A DNA stretch of 64,000 nucleotides from Amborella trichopoda (Eukaryota; Streptophyta; Magnoliopsida; Amborellales; Amborellaceae), in the NCBI RefSeq assembly GCF_000471905.2, contig NW_006500103.1, positions 3,741,997-3,805,996 on the forward strand, in the 5' to 3' direction. The notes under the pieces are model-generated. The model was given only the letters and a program-made list of their open reading frames with translations, was not told the origin of the DNA and made no database searches. Positions 42,414-54,448 of this stretch are shown here, in pieces (position 1 is the first letter of the stretch; each line of letters opens with the position of its first letter). The position numbers and the translations under genes are program-made.

Positions 42414-45400
42414 TTATTGATAGAGATGAGAAGGTAGACGAGGAGTCAATACAACACGAAGTGGAGTAGCTTTGGCAAGAGTGAGGCCAAACCCTTCCGT
42501 CATATCAACACATTCACCGAAAGGTGTATCCCATTCAAAAGCGTGTAGGAAACGTGCAAGAGTTAGACTCAACAGGTGCAAAGCAAAAGAAATTCCAGGG
42601 CAAGACCTACGCCCTGACCCAAAGGGTATAAACTCGTAATTTTTTCCCCATACGTCTATGTCCACATGGCTCGTTAAGAACCGATCCGGATCGAAACGTT
42701 CGGGATCAGACCATACACGTGGATCCCTTTGTAATTTCCATGCGTTGACCACGAGTCGGGTCCCGGCATATACATTAAATCCTCCCACATGGCAATCTTG
42801 GATAGCTTCATGCGGGACCAGGAGTGGGCCCGCCGGGTAGAGTCGTAGAGTTTCTTTAACTATGGCGTCGAGGAAGGTGAGGTTCTTGACATCTGATTCG
42901 TCCACGTTTCGGTCCTTGCCTACGTGGAGGTCCAGCTCAGCTTGGGCCCTCCTTAATGCGTGGCGATTGTTGAGGAGGAGAGAGAGTGCCCATGTCATTG
43001 TAATTGCCGTCGTGTCTGTTGCAGCTGCTACTAAGTTCTACGAGATAAAAATAAAAAAACGTACAAAAAATGAGAAGAAGCCAAAAGGAGAATAGATTGA
43101 TACATGCAGCACCAATTTTGAATTAGGAAGATTTGTGTAATGGGGTGATTTTTTGAAATTTGATTGAGGTCCTTTGTAGATTATCTCGAGATGGCTTGCA
43201 AATCCGTTTATTTACAAGTCAAACTTCTAGAAATCGTTTAGATTCTGCAACATATGCGAAGACTTGAATTTGATGATCCAAAAAAAACATTGTCTGGTGG
43301 ATTATTATATTAAGGATTTTGTTAGGTAAGTCAACGGGGGATTATTTTTAAGGCTTAGAAATCTAGTTTTTCAGATTCATGATTATGAAGTTAAAGAGGG
43401 AGGAATTGCAACAATCGTCAAGACGACGAAACTAACCTATCATCATCATCATTTTAGTCTTTTGTCAATTAGTTTGAGTCGGCTCCATTAAACTAACCTA
43501 TGAGGGACAAAACTCCATTCACAAGGAATTTGATTGTATCATTCAAAGTCGCGCTTAATTCTTAATTGTACAAATCGATTTCAATGACGCGATTTTAATG
43601 AATGGTAGCATGTGGCATTAAATTCTTGAACACCACGATGGTATTTATTTGAACTTGTTAAAGCAGCATTGCTTTCCAGCATTCAAAGCCAAATTCCAAT
43701 TTGGTTCTATTTAAAAATTGCACCTCATCTTGAGTATGCTGTTGACGGATTTAACCTTTCTTTCGTTATAAATTAATTTTAAATTAAATTATAATTAGGA
43801 TCCTAAAAAATTATTCAGTTATCTTTGAAAAAAAGGTGACTTACTCATCCGCCTCCTAGTCATACAATAAAAATACCTAAATAAACTAGGGAAAGAATAA
43901 AAGAAATTTGAAAAAGAAAAAAAAAGCTTTTGTAAATAAAAAAAAAAACAACTTTAAAGATTTAAAATAGGCTTAAAAATTAGAGTAAAATAAATTAAAA
44001 CACTAATTTATAATTTGGGATGTTAAAAAAAACAAAATCTAAAAAGTGGAAATTATGAAAGTAGGGATTATGGAAAAACCTCAACGACAAAAACATCTAA
44101 ATCACATAAAATATTGTTGAGAAATCTCACATTTTTACAATTCTTTTGAATTGTTTTTACAAAAATTGTTGCATGCAGGCTGGATTGCATTTCTACATCC
44201 CGAGGTATAAAGTGTCCATTCAAAGATGGATGCAAATAGGTAGTCCTTCTAAAAATAATTGTAACTAACGGTTTAAATATTTTTTTAATATAACTATTAT
44301 TTATAATTTTCAATTTTTTATTTTTTTGTCATATTCATGATCTCCATGCTAAAGATTATATATTCTCGAAAACTTAAGTCTAACTTATATTTAAACAATA
44401 TATTTATTGCCAACCCCTTATTTCTACAGTCTGCGGGCTGGCCGCATAGAATCCGTGTCCTCGTCTTTATCTCCCCAAGTTGGAAATACAACTAGGGAAA
44501 ACTCGGCCTCGCCCGGCACACTGCTCAACTCTACACCATCCCGGCAATGCGGGATAACAATTATGGTTCAAATTGAAACAATAAAAAACTCCAAAAGAGC
44601 AAAACATAATAGACTAAATTGCCATAATAAACCAAAAAAAAAATCATTAGACAAAATTTTGAAATCATATGGTGCCCGATTATATCGATTAATCAAGTAG
44701 GTTAAAGACCCTCAGCACACACACAAGCATAAATCTCGACAAGGAAATATGGTTAGCTTACCACGACGTTGGCCTTGATGAAAATGGCTGGATCGATGGA
44801 TGAAGAGTAGCTCCCATCCTCCACAAGGGACAACAGGACATCTATGAAGTCCTGTGCTGCCTCAGTCTCACCAGTTGCTCTTTTCCTGCGATGCTCAGAG
44901 ACCCAGCCCTCCACTATCTCACCAACCTCTTTAGCAACACGTCTCATTGATTTCAAAGTTCCTTGAAAATCAACCCACTCAAGGATAGGGACGGCATCGG
45001 ACACAACTGATGTCCCAGCCAGATAGAATTGCTCCTCTATCAACTCTCTGAATCGTTTCCCCTCTTCGTTATCCTCTCCATCCCTCAGAAATCTTTTCCC
45101 CGCGACCATTCTCACCACTGTGGAGAAAGTCAGATCGAGCAGCTTTTGCTGAATGTTCACTTCCACTGCCCTCCGCTCCTTCTCTTTCCAAAGCTCATAT
45201 ATTTCCCTTATGCTGGCGTCCACCTCAGAGGATCGAACATGTTTGAGGGATTCAAGTCGACGATTAGAGAGGAGTTGTAGAGTCGCAATTCTTCGAGTTT
45301 CTCTCCAGTATGGACCATAAGGGGCAAAACCGATCATAGCCAAGTCGTAACCCAACAGTTTTGCTGCAGAGTCGCGGGGGCGGTTTGCGAAGTTCTTGTC

Positions 45401-45697
45401 GTTGGTGGTGAAGCATTCCTTGGCCAGTTCCCAGTTGCTAATCACCAGCGTACGACGCCGGCCTAGTCTGAGTGTGAAGGCAGGTCCGTACACATCGGCC
45501 ATCTCAGCCAGCTTGTGGTGCAGGAGCTTGCTGCCCGAGAGGAGGTGGAGGTGGCCAATCACTGGAATAGCTCGGCCTGGTTCAGGTGCTTCCTTGGCAT
45601 ATGTATTCTTACTTTTCTTGATTTTGAGCCATATCTGGTGAAGGAAGAGAGCGAAGAAGATTGCGAGGATGGGCTGAAGAAGAAGGAGGTAATCCAT
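42414..45697 (-). CDS. Cytochrome P450, CYP82 family, complete two-exon gene (copy C)
   Basis: Microsomal haem-thiolate monooxygenase. Exon 1 is 45697-44762 and exon 2 is 43037-42414, with a 1724-bp phase-0 intron (GTAAGC ... CTCGTAG). The spliced product is 519 residues, normal for CYP82. Landmarks are the membrane anchor at about 4-24, the hinge EAPEPGRAIPVIGHL at 36-50, the C-helix WRETR at 131-135, helix I AATDTT at 317-322, ExxR (ETLR) at 374-377, PDRF at 429-432 and the haem loop FGSGRRSCPG at 451-460 with Cys458. All key residues are intact. The start was set at MDYLLLLQ because it puts the anchor at the N-terminus. An in-frame ATG 16 codons upstream (45745) is also open. CYP82 enzymes oxidise specialised metabolites such as alkaloids, terpenoids and phenylpropanoids in various plants; the substrate here cannot be read from sequence. 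It is the only intact member of the array. Confidence 0.95.
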
Positions 45698-46370
45698 GGA
45701 GGTTTGCTGGGCTTGTTGTGAAGGCATGTGGGTGTGGGATTTCATATGATCTACTTCATATTTGCCTTTTAAAAAGCTCCAAGTTGCGGTAAAAAATGAC
45801 ATCCTACCCACTTATACAAAAAGTAGGACCAGGAAATTACATTCAAAGAGACATTTGACAATGGAGTTTTAGGGTTTTACGTATTTGGGCACTGTGAATC
45901 AGTCAAACTGGGCGGCGACAAGAGGGACTTCTTGTGTTTCTTTTTGTTGTTTAAGTGGTGAGGTGGATTCTTCTCTAAAACTAAAACTAGATGACGGAAA
46001 TTTCGTGGTGTCTCGTGTCACCAACCTTTCAATGAGACACTAACCATGGCACAATGAGCAGGTTGTAGGTTCCACATGTTTGATCATGAGATCACACAGC
46101 TATTGGGTTATTTTTGAGGCGGCAATGGGTTCGGTCGGCCTGCCGACGGATCACAGAGCTATTAGGTTAATGGGGGTGGCAATTGGGTGGGGCTTGGCCT
46201 GAAACGGGTATGGTCTAGGTCCATATGTTGGATCCGATGGATTGGATTGAAGTCCAAAGGACTTGAATCCAATTACCCTATTGGGTCAGGTCGCGCTCAA
46301 TCCGACCAGTATAAATCATATTAAATACGTAAACTACACAATAAATAAGATAATTTTTGTTTTATTATTA
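45698..46370 (-). promoter_or_regulatory. Promoter region of P450 copy C
   Basis: A TATA-like TATAAG reads at 45816-45811 on the minus strand, about 115 nt before the ATG at 45697. A minimal upstream frame, ATG AAG TAG, lies at 45759-45751, and an in-frame upstream ATG at 45745. The region aligns with the flanks of copies B and D. Copies B and D have TTTAAG instead of TATAAG. From 46090 outward it carries the same GGGTTCGG-type repeat as copy B. Confidence 0.5.
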
Positions 46371-46660
46371 TTTTATTTCTAGACCTAAGTCCAGGTTGGG
46401 TCTAGGTCAATATGGTTTGGACCCAACCTAGGTCCATGTCCAAATGACTTGGACCCTACTTGGTTTCAGGCCAGGTGTGGGTCCACGTTAAACCTACTAT
46501 ACCGACAGGAACCCTTACGGGTTAAAACTTATACATCTATCAACCTTTGAGAGCAGCCAAACATATTACGTTTTTCGTAGGCGCATACTAATCATTCACC
46601 CGCTCGGCTAGCTTATTACATTTTAGAACCCCAAGTTTGTAGCTGTAATCTCATCGTTTT
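46371..46660. other. GGGTCC-rich flank before the 5' LTR
   Basis: Repeated AGGTCCA/TGGACC and GGGTCTAGGTC motifs at 46380-46500, similar to patches elsewhere in the window. No gene. Confidence 0.3.
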
Positions 46661-48505
46661 TGTTGGGTTTAAGTGACCTTTAAACGGCTTATGAGTGATT
46701 GTGATGAGACATTTGATATAGTGGATCATGGACTCAGTGGGAGTGTGGTCCCTCATGGACCATACCATGCAAACGATATTTGCAAATACTGGACTGTGCT
46801 TGACGGTCTAGGCCAGTCGGTTAGAAAAAACCCATGTTACCGGGGCAGAGAGAATAAACCGAGAAGGGTTCTGATGGGTCATCCCTTGATGAAGTCGGAG
46901 TATATGCCCGGATCAATGAGTCGAAGGACTGTGTGACTCTTGTGTGTGATGGTGGCCTACGGAGACGGGAGCCAAAACCTCATCCATGTACCATCACATG
47001 GCATGCATATTGATAGATAGTTCGGAAAAGCGAGCAAGCCACCTTTTAGGGTGAAGCATATGCATGTGAGAGAGATACCCATGTGTCATAGAGCTGTGGT
47101 CGCATCACGCTTAGGTGACCATGACTCGTCTCTAGGGGAGAACCTCAAATCCACAGATTGGGATTGCGGCCCCTTGGTACATCGGCCAGACATTGGTGAC
47201 CTGCTAATGAGCCCTTACTTGAACTGTGGGTCATGGGCAATGCTGGGTCAGCATGATAAAGCAAGCGTGGTCTGTAATCCACAGTTGAAGGTGAAGTGCC
47301 TCATGTTTTTTTATTTAATTCTTTGACCATATGGATCATTTTCCCATCAGATTAATTTTGCTGTGCTTCTTTTTATGGTATATATTGTTTTAGAATTATT
47401 ATTTGAATTTTTATAAATTCCCTGGATATTTTATTTATAAAATTCGGGTCTATACAAATAAATATATTAATTTTTAATAATTTAAAATGTTCAAATAATA
47501 TTTTAAAATTTATTTTTATTATTTTTAATATATGAAATTTTATGGGAGCCCATTGTGCACATGGGCCACTATATTCTAGAACGTGACACGCCACTTTTAG
47601 AGGAAGGCCTATCCCCATCGGTGGGACGCCCCTATTTTTATGGGATTTGTTGATTTGCTTCATCCCAAATTGATTTAAGTTCATAAAGTGTTTTATCTTT
47701 AAGATATTTAAATAAAATCTCAGATCTCTCACCCATCTTTTCACCCTACCTTTTTTAAAGGGGGCACACGCCTCTTTTCTTTCCTTACCTACTTAAACGG
47801 GGAACGCCCCTCTTTCCTCCCTAATCCTATTTTAAAGGGGAGGCATGCCCCTCACCTCTCTCTTCTCTCTCCCACTTATCCACTCTCTCTCCCTCTCATC
47901 TTTATCCCCTAAAGAGGGACACGCCCCATCCTCTCTCTCTCTTCTTTTGACCTCTATAAAAAAAAAGGGCACGTCTCTCTCCAAAATTAGAAAAAGAAAA
48001 TTCTCAAAGCTCCCAATTTTATTAAAAGATCTAGGGCTCAAGAAAAATAGAGAGGGATAATTTTTTGTCCAATATTTTGGTGATTGATCCTAAAGAGTCT
48101 TGTATGAGCATTGAAGAGCTTTCATTGAAGAGCTTGGCCGAAAATAGCTTTTCCGGTTGAGATTGAACGAATACCGTCGATCTCGCGCTATCGAATGGTG
48201 TTGACTCGGTGTGGCTTGTAATAAGCCCGGTTGAGATAATCTCCGGCATTCTTCTTTCTGGCATATTTAATTATATAATTTTTATATTCGCATGCGCAAG
48301 ATTTGTAGTAATTTTCTTTGATTAAAAAAAATTGGATTGATGGCATCAAAGCTATTATGATCCTAGATTCGTAAATTTTTATTTTATTTGAAGCAAGAGT
48401 TATTGTAATAAGACTACTTACAAGTGATCTTTGCCAAACAAATGAAAAGAAAACGAGTGAGAAAATAAAGAAATCCCCGGAAAGATCACACTGATCGAAC
48501 TTTCA
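46661..48505 (+). repeat. Copia-type 5' LTR
   Basis: Starts TGTTGGGTTTAAGTGACC and ends ACTTTCA. A TATA box lies at 47955-47960 (CCTCTATAAAAA). Before it, at 47755-47935, sit four palindromic blocks of the type GGGGGCACACGCC, GGGGAACGCCCC, GGGGAGGCATGCCCC and GGGACACGCCCC. The transcript start would be near 47985. The rest of the LTR has no coding role despite a few chance frames. Confidence 0.88.
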
Positions 48506-48507
48506 TT

Positions 48508-48518
48508 AGTATCAGAGC
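48508..48518 (+). other. Copia primer-binding site
   Basis: AGTATCAGAGC, preceded by T, is one mismatch from the initiator-Met tRNA complement TGGTATCAGAGC and begins two bases after the LTR terminal CA. This position defines the element as copia-like. Confidence 0.8.
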
Positions 48519-48899
48519 GAGGTTGATATTTGATGCCATTAAATGTGTTTTCTCTTTATTGAGTCAATATTAATCTTGTGAATGAGATATGAGAAAGCTA
48601 ATAATCTTTGTGGTCAAGTAATATACCCGGTTAAGAATTATTGAAATATTCAACAAATCGAGAAAGACCTCTGCAGATTGAGTATTTTGTGCTATTTTGG
48701 AGCAGTTATATGAAGAGGACAATGAAGTATTTTTCTACTGCATACTTCAGTGATTTTGTTTCTTTGAGAGTAGGATCTACCTACATAATCTTAGCGGGAG
48801 ATCTTAAGGGAATTGAGAGTTATGGACTCATGATTGAAGGGTGCTAGTTTTGACCCTGCAAACTCCAGGAACTATCCATTGAGTTCCATGATTTTTCCC

Positions 48900-49870
48900 A
48901 CCAATTATAAGAACTTATTTATTGTTGAAATTTTACTATGACTCTTAAAATTGAGTCTACTTTAAAAAAAAAATATTTCATCAAGAAATTCCTTATGGTG
49001 TGAAAGATATGATCAATTTATTGAAGGGTGCGCAAATGTTGTTTTCTGCAACAAAAATTATTTCCATGAATTGGAAGTTAAGATTTTATTTATATTCTTA
49101 AGAGAATGTTTTATGACTCACACTAAGTTTTTAAACTTCAATTATGAGCCTAGTTTTCAATAAAATTTATTTGAAAGATAAATATCTTCGATAAAATAGG
49201 AATAAAAATTTTGGATTGAAGAGAGGTCACCCTGAATTTTCTATAATTATGGTGTACTCTTCAATGAGACTTGAAAAACTATAATTATCAAGCCTACTTA
49301 ACAGAGTGATATGAGGCTTGTGAAAATATATGTCCTACCATTATGTATCTACTTTTAAACAAAATTAGTTTGAAAGGAAAACTCCACAAGGATAAAGAGA
49401 AAATACAATTTTACAAGACAGTATTCATCTTGGAATTCTGCACTGTGAGTTATTTTATGATATGTATGTCAACTTAATTATTTCTCTGAAGTAAATTATT
49501 ATTTGGGATGCACACCATGATGTTATGATTTGGTTTTGAGTCTAGTTTTCAATACAAGAGATTTCAGGAAGAAATTCTTTGAGGTTTGAGAGAAACAATT
49601 TTTATTGAGAGATGCTTAGCCTGATTTTCTGCTGAGAAAATTGTCTTGTGATGTAAAAAGTCACTAATGGGTAGACTCAGTAAATGGTGCGATTTAGGGA
49701 TGGAAGTGAAAGCTATTGTATATTTTTTAGTCTATTGCAGTACTTAAAAGGATTTGGAGAGAAACTCTTTATGAGTTGAGAGATATCATATTTTTATCAT
49801 AGGATGCTCAAATTCTATTATGCAGTAAATTAAAAGATATGGCATGTTAATGCACATCTTTAGATTCCTA
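48900..49870 (+). repeat. About five imperfect 193-bp tandem repeats inside the copia-type element
   Basis: Blocks of the form GAGTCTACTTTTAAA followed by AGAAATTCCTTATGGTGTGA and then GGATGCTCAAATT or similar recur at roughly 48980, 49180, 49370, 49565 and 49758. Each is preceded by a GAGYCTAGTTTTCAATA-like block. Units are diverged to perhaps two-thirds identity. The array lies where a copia leader or gag start should be and no gag frame can be read through it. Confidence 0.6.
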
Positions 49871-51450
49871 GTAATTGAAACTTTTTAGGGCTCATTTAAA
49901 AAGGGTTTTATAGTGTACTATACATATGGTTTATTATAATGAAAACTTTAGAGAGAAGTAATACAGAGTTGGTAAGGAATGACACTCTATATGAAGAATG
50001 TTCGATCTAATAATAGCAAAAAGAAGAAGAAACACAATACCTATAAAAGCATATTGGTTTCTTCAAAATGAAGGGATACATAAAGAGACTTGGTGGTAGA
50101 AAAGAAAAACTAAATATCAGTGAGATAATCAAATTTATGATATTTGAAATGATGGGATGAAGAAGTCGTTTTTCTTCACAGTATGATACAAGGAAGAGTT
50201 CTAGTACCGAAGAGATGGATACATCCTAACATGTGATATCGAAGATCAATATATTCTCCATCAATTGTGTTCTCTTCCAACATCGCCAAACGATTGTAAA
50301 AGCAATTAATCAATAAAGCCTAAGTACAACACTATATGGTTTTGAGGTATGAAATCTGTCTCATATTACATGGTAAGGTCATATAGAAAAAGATGATTCA
50401 GTAACTTTTTATATACTATGGTTATATATTTTGGTTAATTGTTTTATGAATATGTATGGAGTATATGGACATTGAGTGATATGTGCTAACAAATTTGAAA
50501 GAGCATGTTTATGAATACCATGTGCCTCCTTGTGCTAAGAGTACCAACTACTTAATATAGTGATACACATAGAGATGTGATTTGATCAAAGGCTTTGAGT
50601 CCTAAGTATGAGACACGAGATATGGGTATAGCTCATTCAAATATGTAAGCACGAAAGAAGTGTTCTGATGGAACTCGATCTTAGTGACCATCATCCCAAT
50701 AATGTTCAGTAATATGATGTATTGTATGTGATGATAATCTCTTCATAAAGTCTCCATATTTGCCAAAAATAAATTTTTGTTAAGATTTTGATAACTATTC
50801 TTTAGTCATGCTTTGTTTTAGATAAAATTGTAATATGGACTTTATGGATATAAATATGACTTGGTAGGTGAATGCGGTAAAACGATTTTTGAAGATTAAA
50901 CAAATATTTTAATATTAAATTGGATGTTTTGAGAAAAAACCTAAGTCTTTATATAAGAAAATCATTTTAAATCATCATCCTATTATCTAACAATTGTTTG
51001 TGATATATATACTAAGTCAATTTTTTAAAGGGAGAAAACCATTATGCCCTCAAGGTATTTATAAAATTAGGAGAAAGTCTGTCATGTACAAGTTCTTAAA
51101 TTATCCATACGCCTTGACTCGTGTTTGTAGTTATTTAGAATGCTCAATTACTTAAAACCTTCAACCATAGGGAATGTTGTAGGAAGGCTATTTTGCTAGA
51201 CTTCCTTGACGCATGTTATGTTGATTAGATAACTTGGTTTGTATAGATTTATTACCAAGATGACTAGTGTGGTTGAACCTTTGTGGTTTATAAAGGTTTC
51301 GCATAATGTGAAACCAATGGGCATTGAATTAATTATTCCATGAGACTTGTTATGCTACCTTATGACATATGCATAAGAATATTGAGATTGTATATATTGT
51401 ATGTGCAATAATTGAGTGGGACCTACTATAGTCCCATGATGTTTTTAACT
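49871..51450 (+). other. Degenerate copia internal region
   Basis: No gag, protease, integrase or reverse transcriptase block could be read with confidence. Composition is AT-rich and frames are shorter than 80 codons. Presumably decayed or deleted pol. Confidence 0.4.
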
Positions 51451-51454
51451 GCTT

Positions 51455-51840
51455 GGATATTCAGATATATAAATGCAAGTTATCTCAAAGATCCAGATTA
51501 TGTAAAGTCTACATCTGGATACGTGTTCATGCTTGGAGAGAGAACAGCTTCTTGAAACTCAAAGAAACAGGATACAGTGTTATTGTCCATCCTGGGGGCA
51601 GAATACGTGACGTGCTATTTGGTAGTCAATGAGGCTATATAGATTAAGAAATTTCTTAATCGACTTGACTTTCAACCCGTTCATTGTGAAATAGTGAGGA
51701 TTTTCTACGACGACATGGCGGCAATGTGCATGTAAAAGGGAGCCACGATCCCATAATAACTCTAAGCATATAAAACTAAATATTCCAGTGGGAGTTCCTA
51801 GTGTTTGACAGACAAGTTGGAACAATAGACTATGACATTG
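51455..51840 (+). pseudogene. Copia RNase H remnant
   Basis: Reads NASYLKDPDYVKSTSGYVFM, LGERTAS, stop, NSKKQDTVLLSILGAEYV, VVNEAI and FYDDMAAMCM. These are the ordered blocks of copia RNase H (DPD-KSTSGYVF, W-SKKQ, EAEY, D-N-AA). It has at least three in-frame stops. It is followed by unrecognised sequence up to the polypurine tract. Confidence 0.88.
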
Positions 51841-52187
51841 ATCATTCATGGAACTCAGATGTATGGCGCTGGTTGTATGCCTACAGAAAGAAGCGACTTG
51901 TCTGAAGAACTCTTTTGAGCCCATGAGGATACGACCCCATGCGATAAGGATACGTAATATTCTTCTGTGACAGCAGGTCTATGATTTACGATGCGATATG
52001 AAAGATAGACTACCACCACTTTTGAGATGAGATCCGAGCAGCAAAGAAAAAGAGATGTTGCCTCTATCAGTCCTTCTGTGAAAGGATTGATGGCAAAAGC
52101 CATGATTCACGTATTGAGAGAGAATGTGATTGGGAGAGACAAATGGAGATGAGAGAAAGTGAGAAAAAGACAATGTAAGGCCTTCAA

Positions 52188-52202
52188 AGGCCAAGTGGGA
52201 AA
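52188..52202 (+). other. Polypurine tract of the copia-type element
   Basis: AGGCCAAGTGGGAAA lies directly before the 3' LTR start TGTTGAGTTT, the usual place and form for copia plus-strand priming. Confidence 0.7.
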
Positions 52203-54241
52203 TGTTGAGTTTATGTGACCTTTAAAGGCCTTATGAATGATTGTGAGAAGACATTTGATATAGTGGATCATGGACTCAGTGGGAGTGTCGTCCCTCATGG
52301 ACCATACCATGCAAACGATGTTTACAGATACCGGACTGTGTTTTGACAGTCTAGGCTAGTCGGTTGGAAAAAACTCATGTTACCCTGGCATAGAGAATAA
52401 ACCGAGAAGGGCTATAATGGGTCATCCCTTGATGAGGTCGGAGTATATGCCCAGATGAGTGAGCCGAGGGACTTTGTGACCCTTGTGTGTGATAGTGGCC
52501 TACGAAAACGAGGGTCAAAGCCTCATCCATGTACCATCATACGACATGCATATTGATAGACATTCGAGAAAGAGAGTAAGCCACTTTTTAAGGTGAAGGG
52601 TATGCACTTACGAGAGATACCCCTATGCGTCATAGAGCTGTAGTCGCATCAGGTCTAGGTAACATTAACTCGTCTTTAAGGGAGAACTTGACATCTACAG
52701 ACTAGGATTGGGACCCCTTAGCTCATCGGTCAGACTTTGACGACTCGCTAATGAGCCCTTGCTTGGACCGTGGGTCATGGGCAATACTAGGTGAACATGA
52801 TAAAGCAAACGTGGTCTGTAGTCTACAGTTGAAGGTGGATTGCCCCATGTTTATTGATTTAATTCCTTGACCATATGGATCATTTCCCATCAAATTAATT
52901 TTATTATGTTTTTTTTTATGGTATATATTATTTTAGAATTATTATTTGAATTTTTATAAATTTTTCGGATATTTTATTTATAAAATTTGGATTTATAAAG
53001 ATAAAAATATTGATTTTTAATTATTTAAAATGTTCAAATAGAATTTTAAAATTAATTTTTATTATTTTTAATATATGAAATTTTATAGAAACCCATTGTG
53101 CACATGGGCCACCATATTCTAGAAGGTGGCATACCACTTTCAGAGGGAGATGCTCGTATTTTTATGGGATTTGTTGATATGTTTATCTCAAATTGGTTTA
53201 AGTTAATAAAGTGTTTTATGTTTTTAGAAGGACTTGATAAGGTTTATAGATATATTTTAGATAAACACAATATTTTAATATCTATGGAATGAATGGCTCT
53301 GATCTCTCACCCCACATGTCACCCTTGATCGACAGTAAAAATTCAATCTTACGAAGCAATCTTGTGAGGTAAGCAATGTAAGTTCAAGACTCAATTTTAT
53401 GGGGTTGTCTCTCTCTCCTCTCTATCTCACGCGTCTCTCACCCTAGCTATTTTAAAGGGTATACGCCCCTCTTTTCCCTCTTTACCTATTTTAAAGGGGG
53501 GCGCGCCCCTCTTTTATCCCTTATCCTATTTTAAAGGGGATGCATGCCCCTCTCACCTCTCTCTTCTCTCTCCTACTTATCCACTCTTTCTCCCTCTCAT
53601 CTTTATCCCCTAAAGAGGGACACGGCCCATCGTCTCTCTCTTCTTTTGACCTCTATAAAACAAAAGGGCTGATCTCTCTCCAAAATTAGAAAAAGAAAAT
53701 TCTCATAGCTCTCAATCTTCTTTTGACCTCTATAAAACAAAAGGGCACATCTCTCTCCAAAATTAGAAAAAGAAAATTCTCATAGCTCTCAATTTTATTA
53801 AAAGAAGAAAATTCTCATAGCTCCCAATTTTATTAAAAGATCTAGGGCTCAAGAAAAATCGAGAAGGAATAATTTTTGGCTTAGTATTTTGGGGGTTGAT
53901 CCTAAAGGGTCTTGCATGAGCATTGAAGAGCTTCTATTAAAGAGCTTGGCCGAAAGTAACTTTCCTGGTTGAGATTAAACGAAGACTGTTGATCCCACAC
54001 CATCGTATGGTGGTGACTCGGTGTGGGGTGTAATAAGCCCGTTTGAGGTAATCTCCGACATTTTGTTTCTAGCATATTGAATTGTATAATCTTTATATTC
54101 TCATGCGCAAGATTTGTGGTAATTTTCTTTGATTAAAGAGATTTGGATTAATGGCATCAAAGTTTTTAAGATCCTAGATTGGTAAATTTTTATTTTATTT
54201 GAAGCAAGAGTTATTGTAATAAGACTACTTACAAGTGATCT
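52203..54241 (+). repeat. Copia-type 3' LTR, with internal duplication and truncated end
   Basis: Matches the 5' LTR from TGTTGAGTTTATGTGACC to ACAAGTGATCT. It is longer because 53640-53716 is repeated at 53717-53793 (77 bp, including CTCTATAAAACAAAAGGGC) and a shorter AAGAAAATTCTCATAGCTC piece is repeated again at about 53804. The last 75 bp of the LTR are missing or displaced by a foldback element. Confidence 0.85.
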
Positions 54242-54242
54242 G

Positions 54243-54448
54243 AAATTTCGAGCATGTGTATATCTTAGTGAGAAGCACTTAATAAAAAAATGAAAAAAAA
54301 AAATTCATAAAATATAAATTGACCGAAATACCCCCATAAATTTTTTAGGGTATTTTGGTTAATTTATATTTTACGAATTATTTTTTTTATATTTTATAAA
54401 GTACGTCTCACTAAGATATATGCACACTCCAAATATCAAGTAATTTGG
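54243..54448. mobile_element. Foldback MITE in the 3' LTR end
   Basis: About 205 bp, nearly a perfect hairpin. GTATATCTTAGTGAG on the left pairs with CTCACTAAGATATATGC on the right, and AAATATAAATTGACCGAAATA with its partner TATTTTGGTTAATTTATATTT. It begins exactly where similarity to the 5' LTR stops, and AAACAAATGAAAA of the LTR reappears just after it near 54459. Confidence 0.8.

Larger units (their letters stand above)
46661..54241 (+). mobile_element. Ty1/copia-type LTR retrotransposon with 1.85-kb LTRs, degenerate
   Basis: A 5' LTR (46661-48505), a primer site, a 3.7-kb internal region with no long frame, a copia RNase H remnant near the right end, a purine tract and a 3' LTR from 52203. 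Element polarity is set by the primer site at the left and RNase H at the right. It lies upstream of P450 copy C. A target duplication could not be confirmed because the 3' LTR end is lost. Confidence 0.85.

Noticed and set aside
46673..47326. Two 87-91 codon frames in the copia-type 5' LTR
   Set aside because: They lie inside an LTR, are not conserved in the 3' or solo copies, and have no domain.
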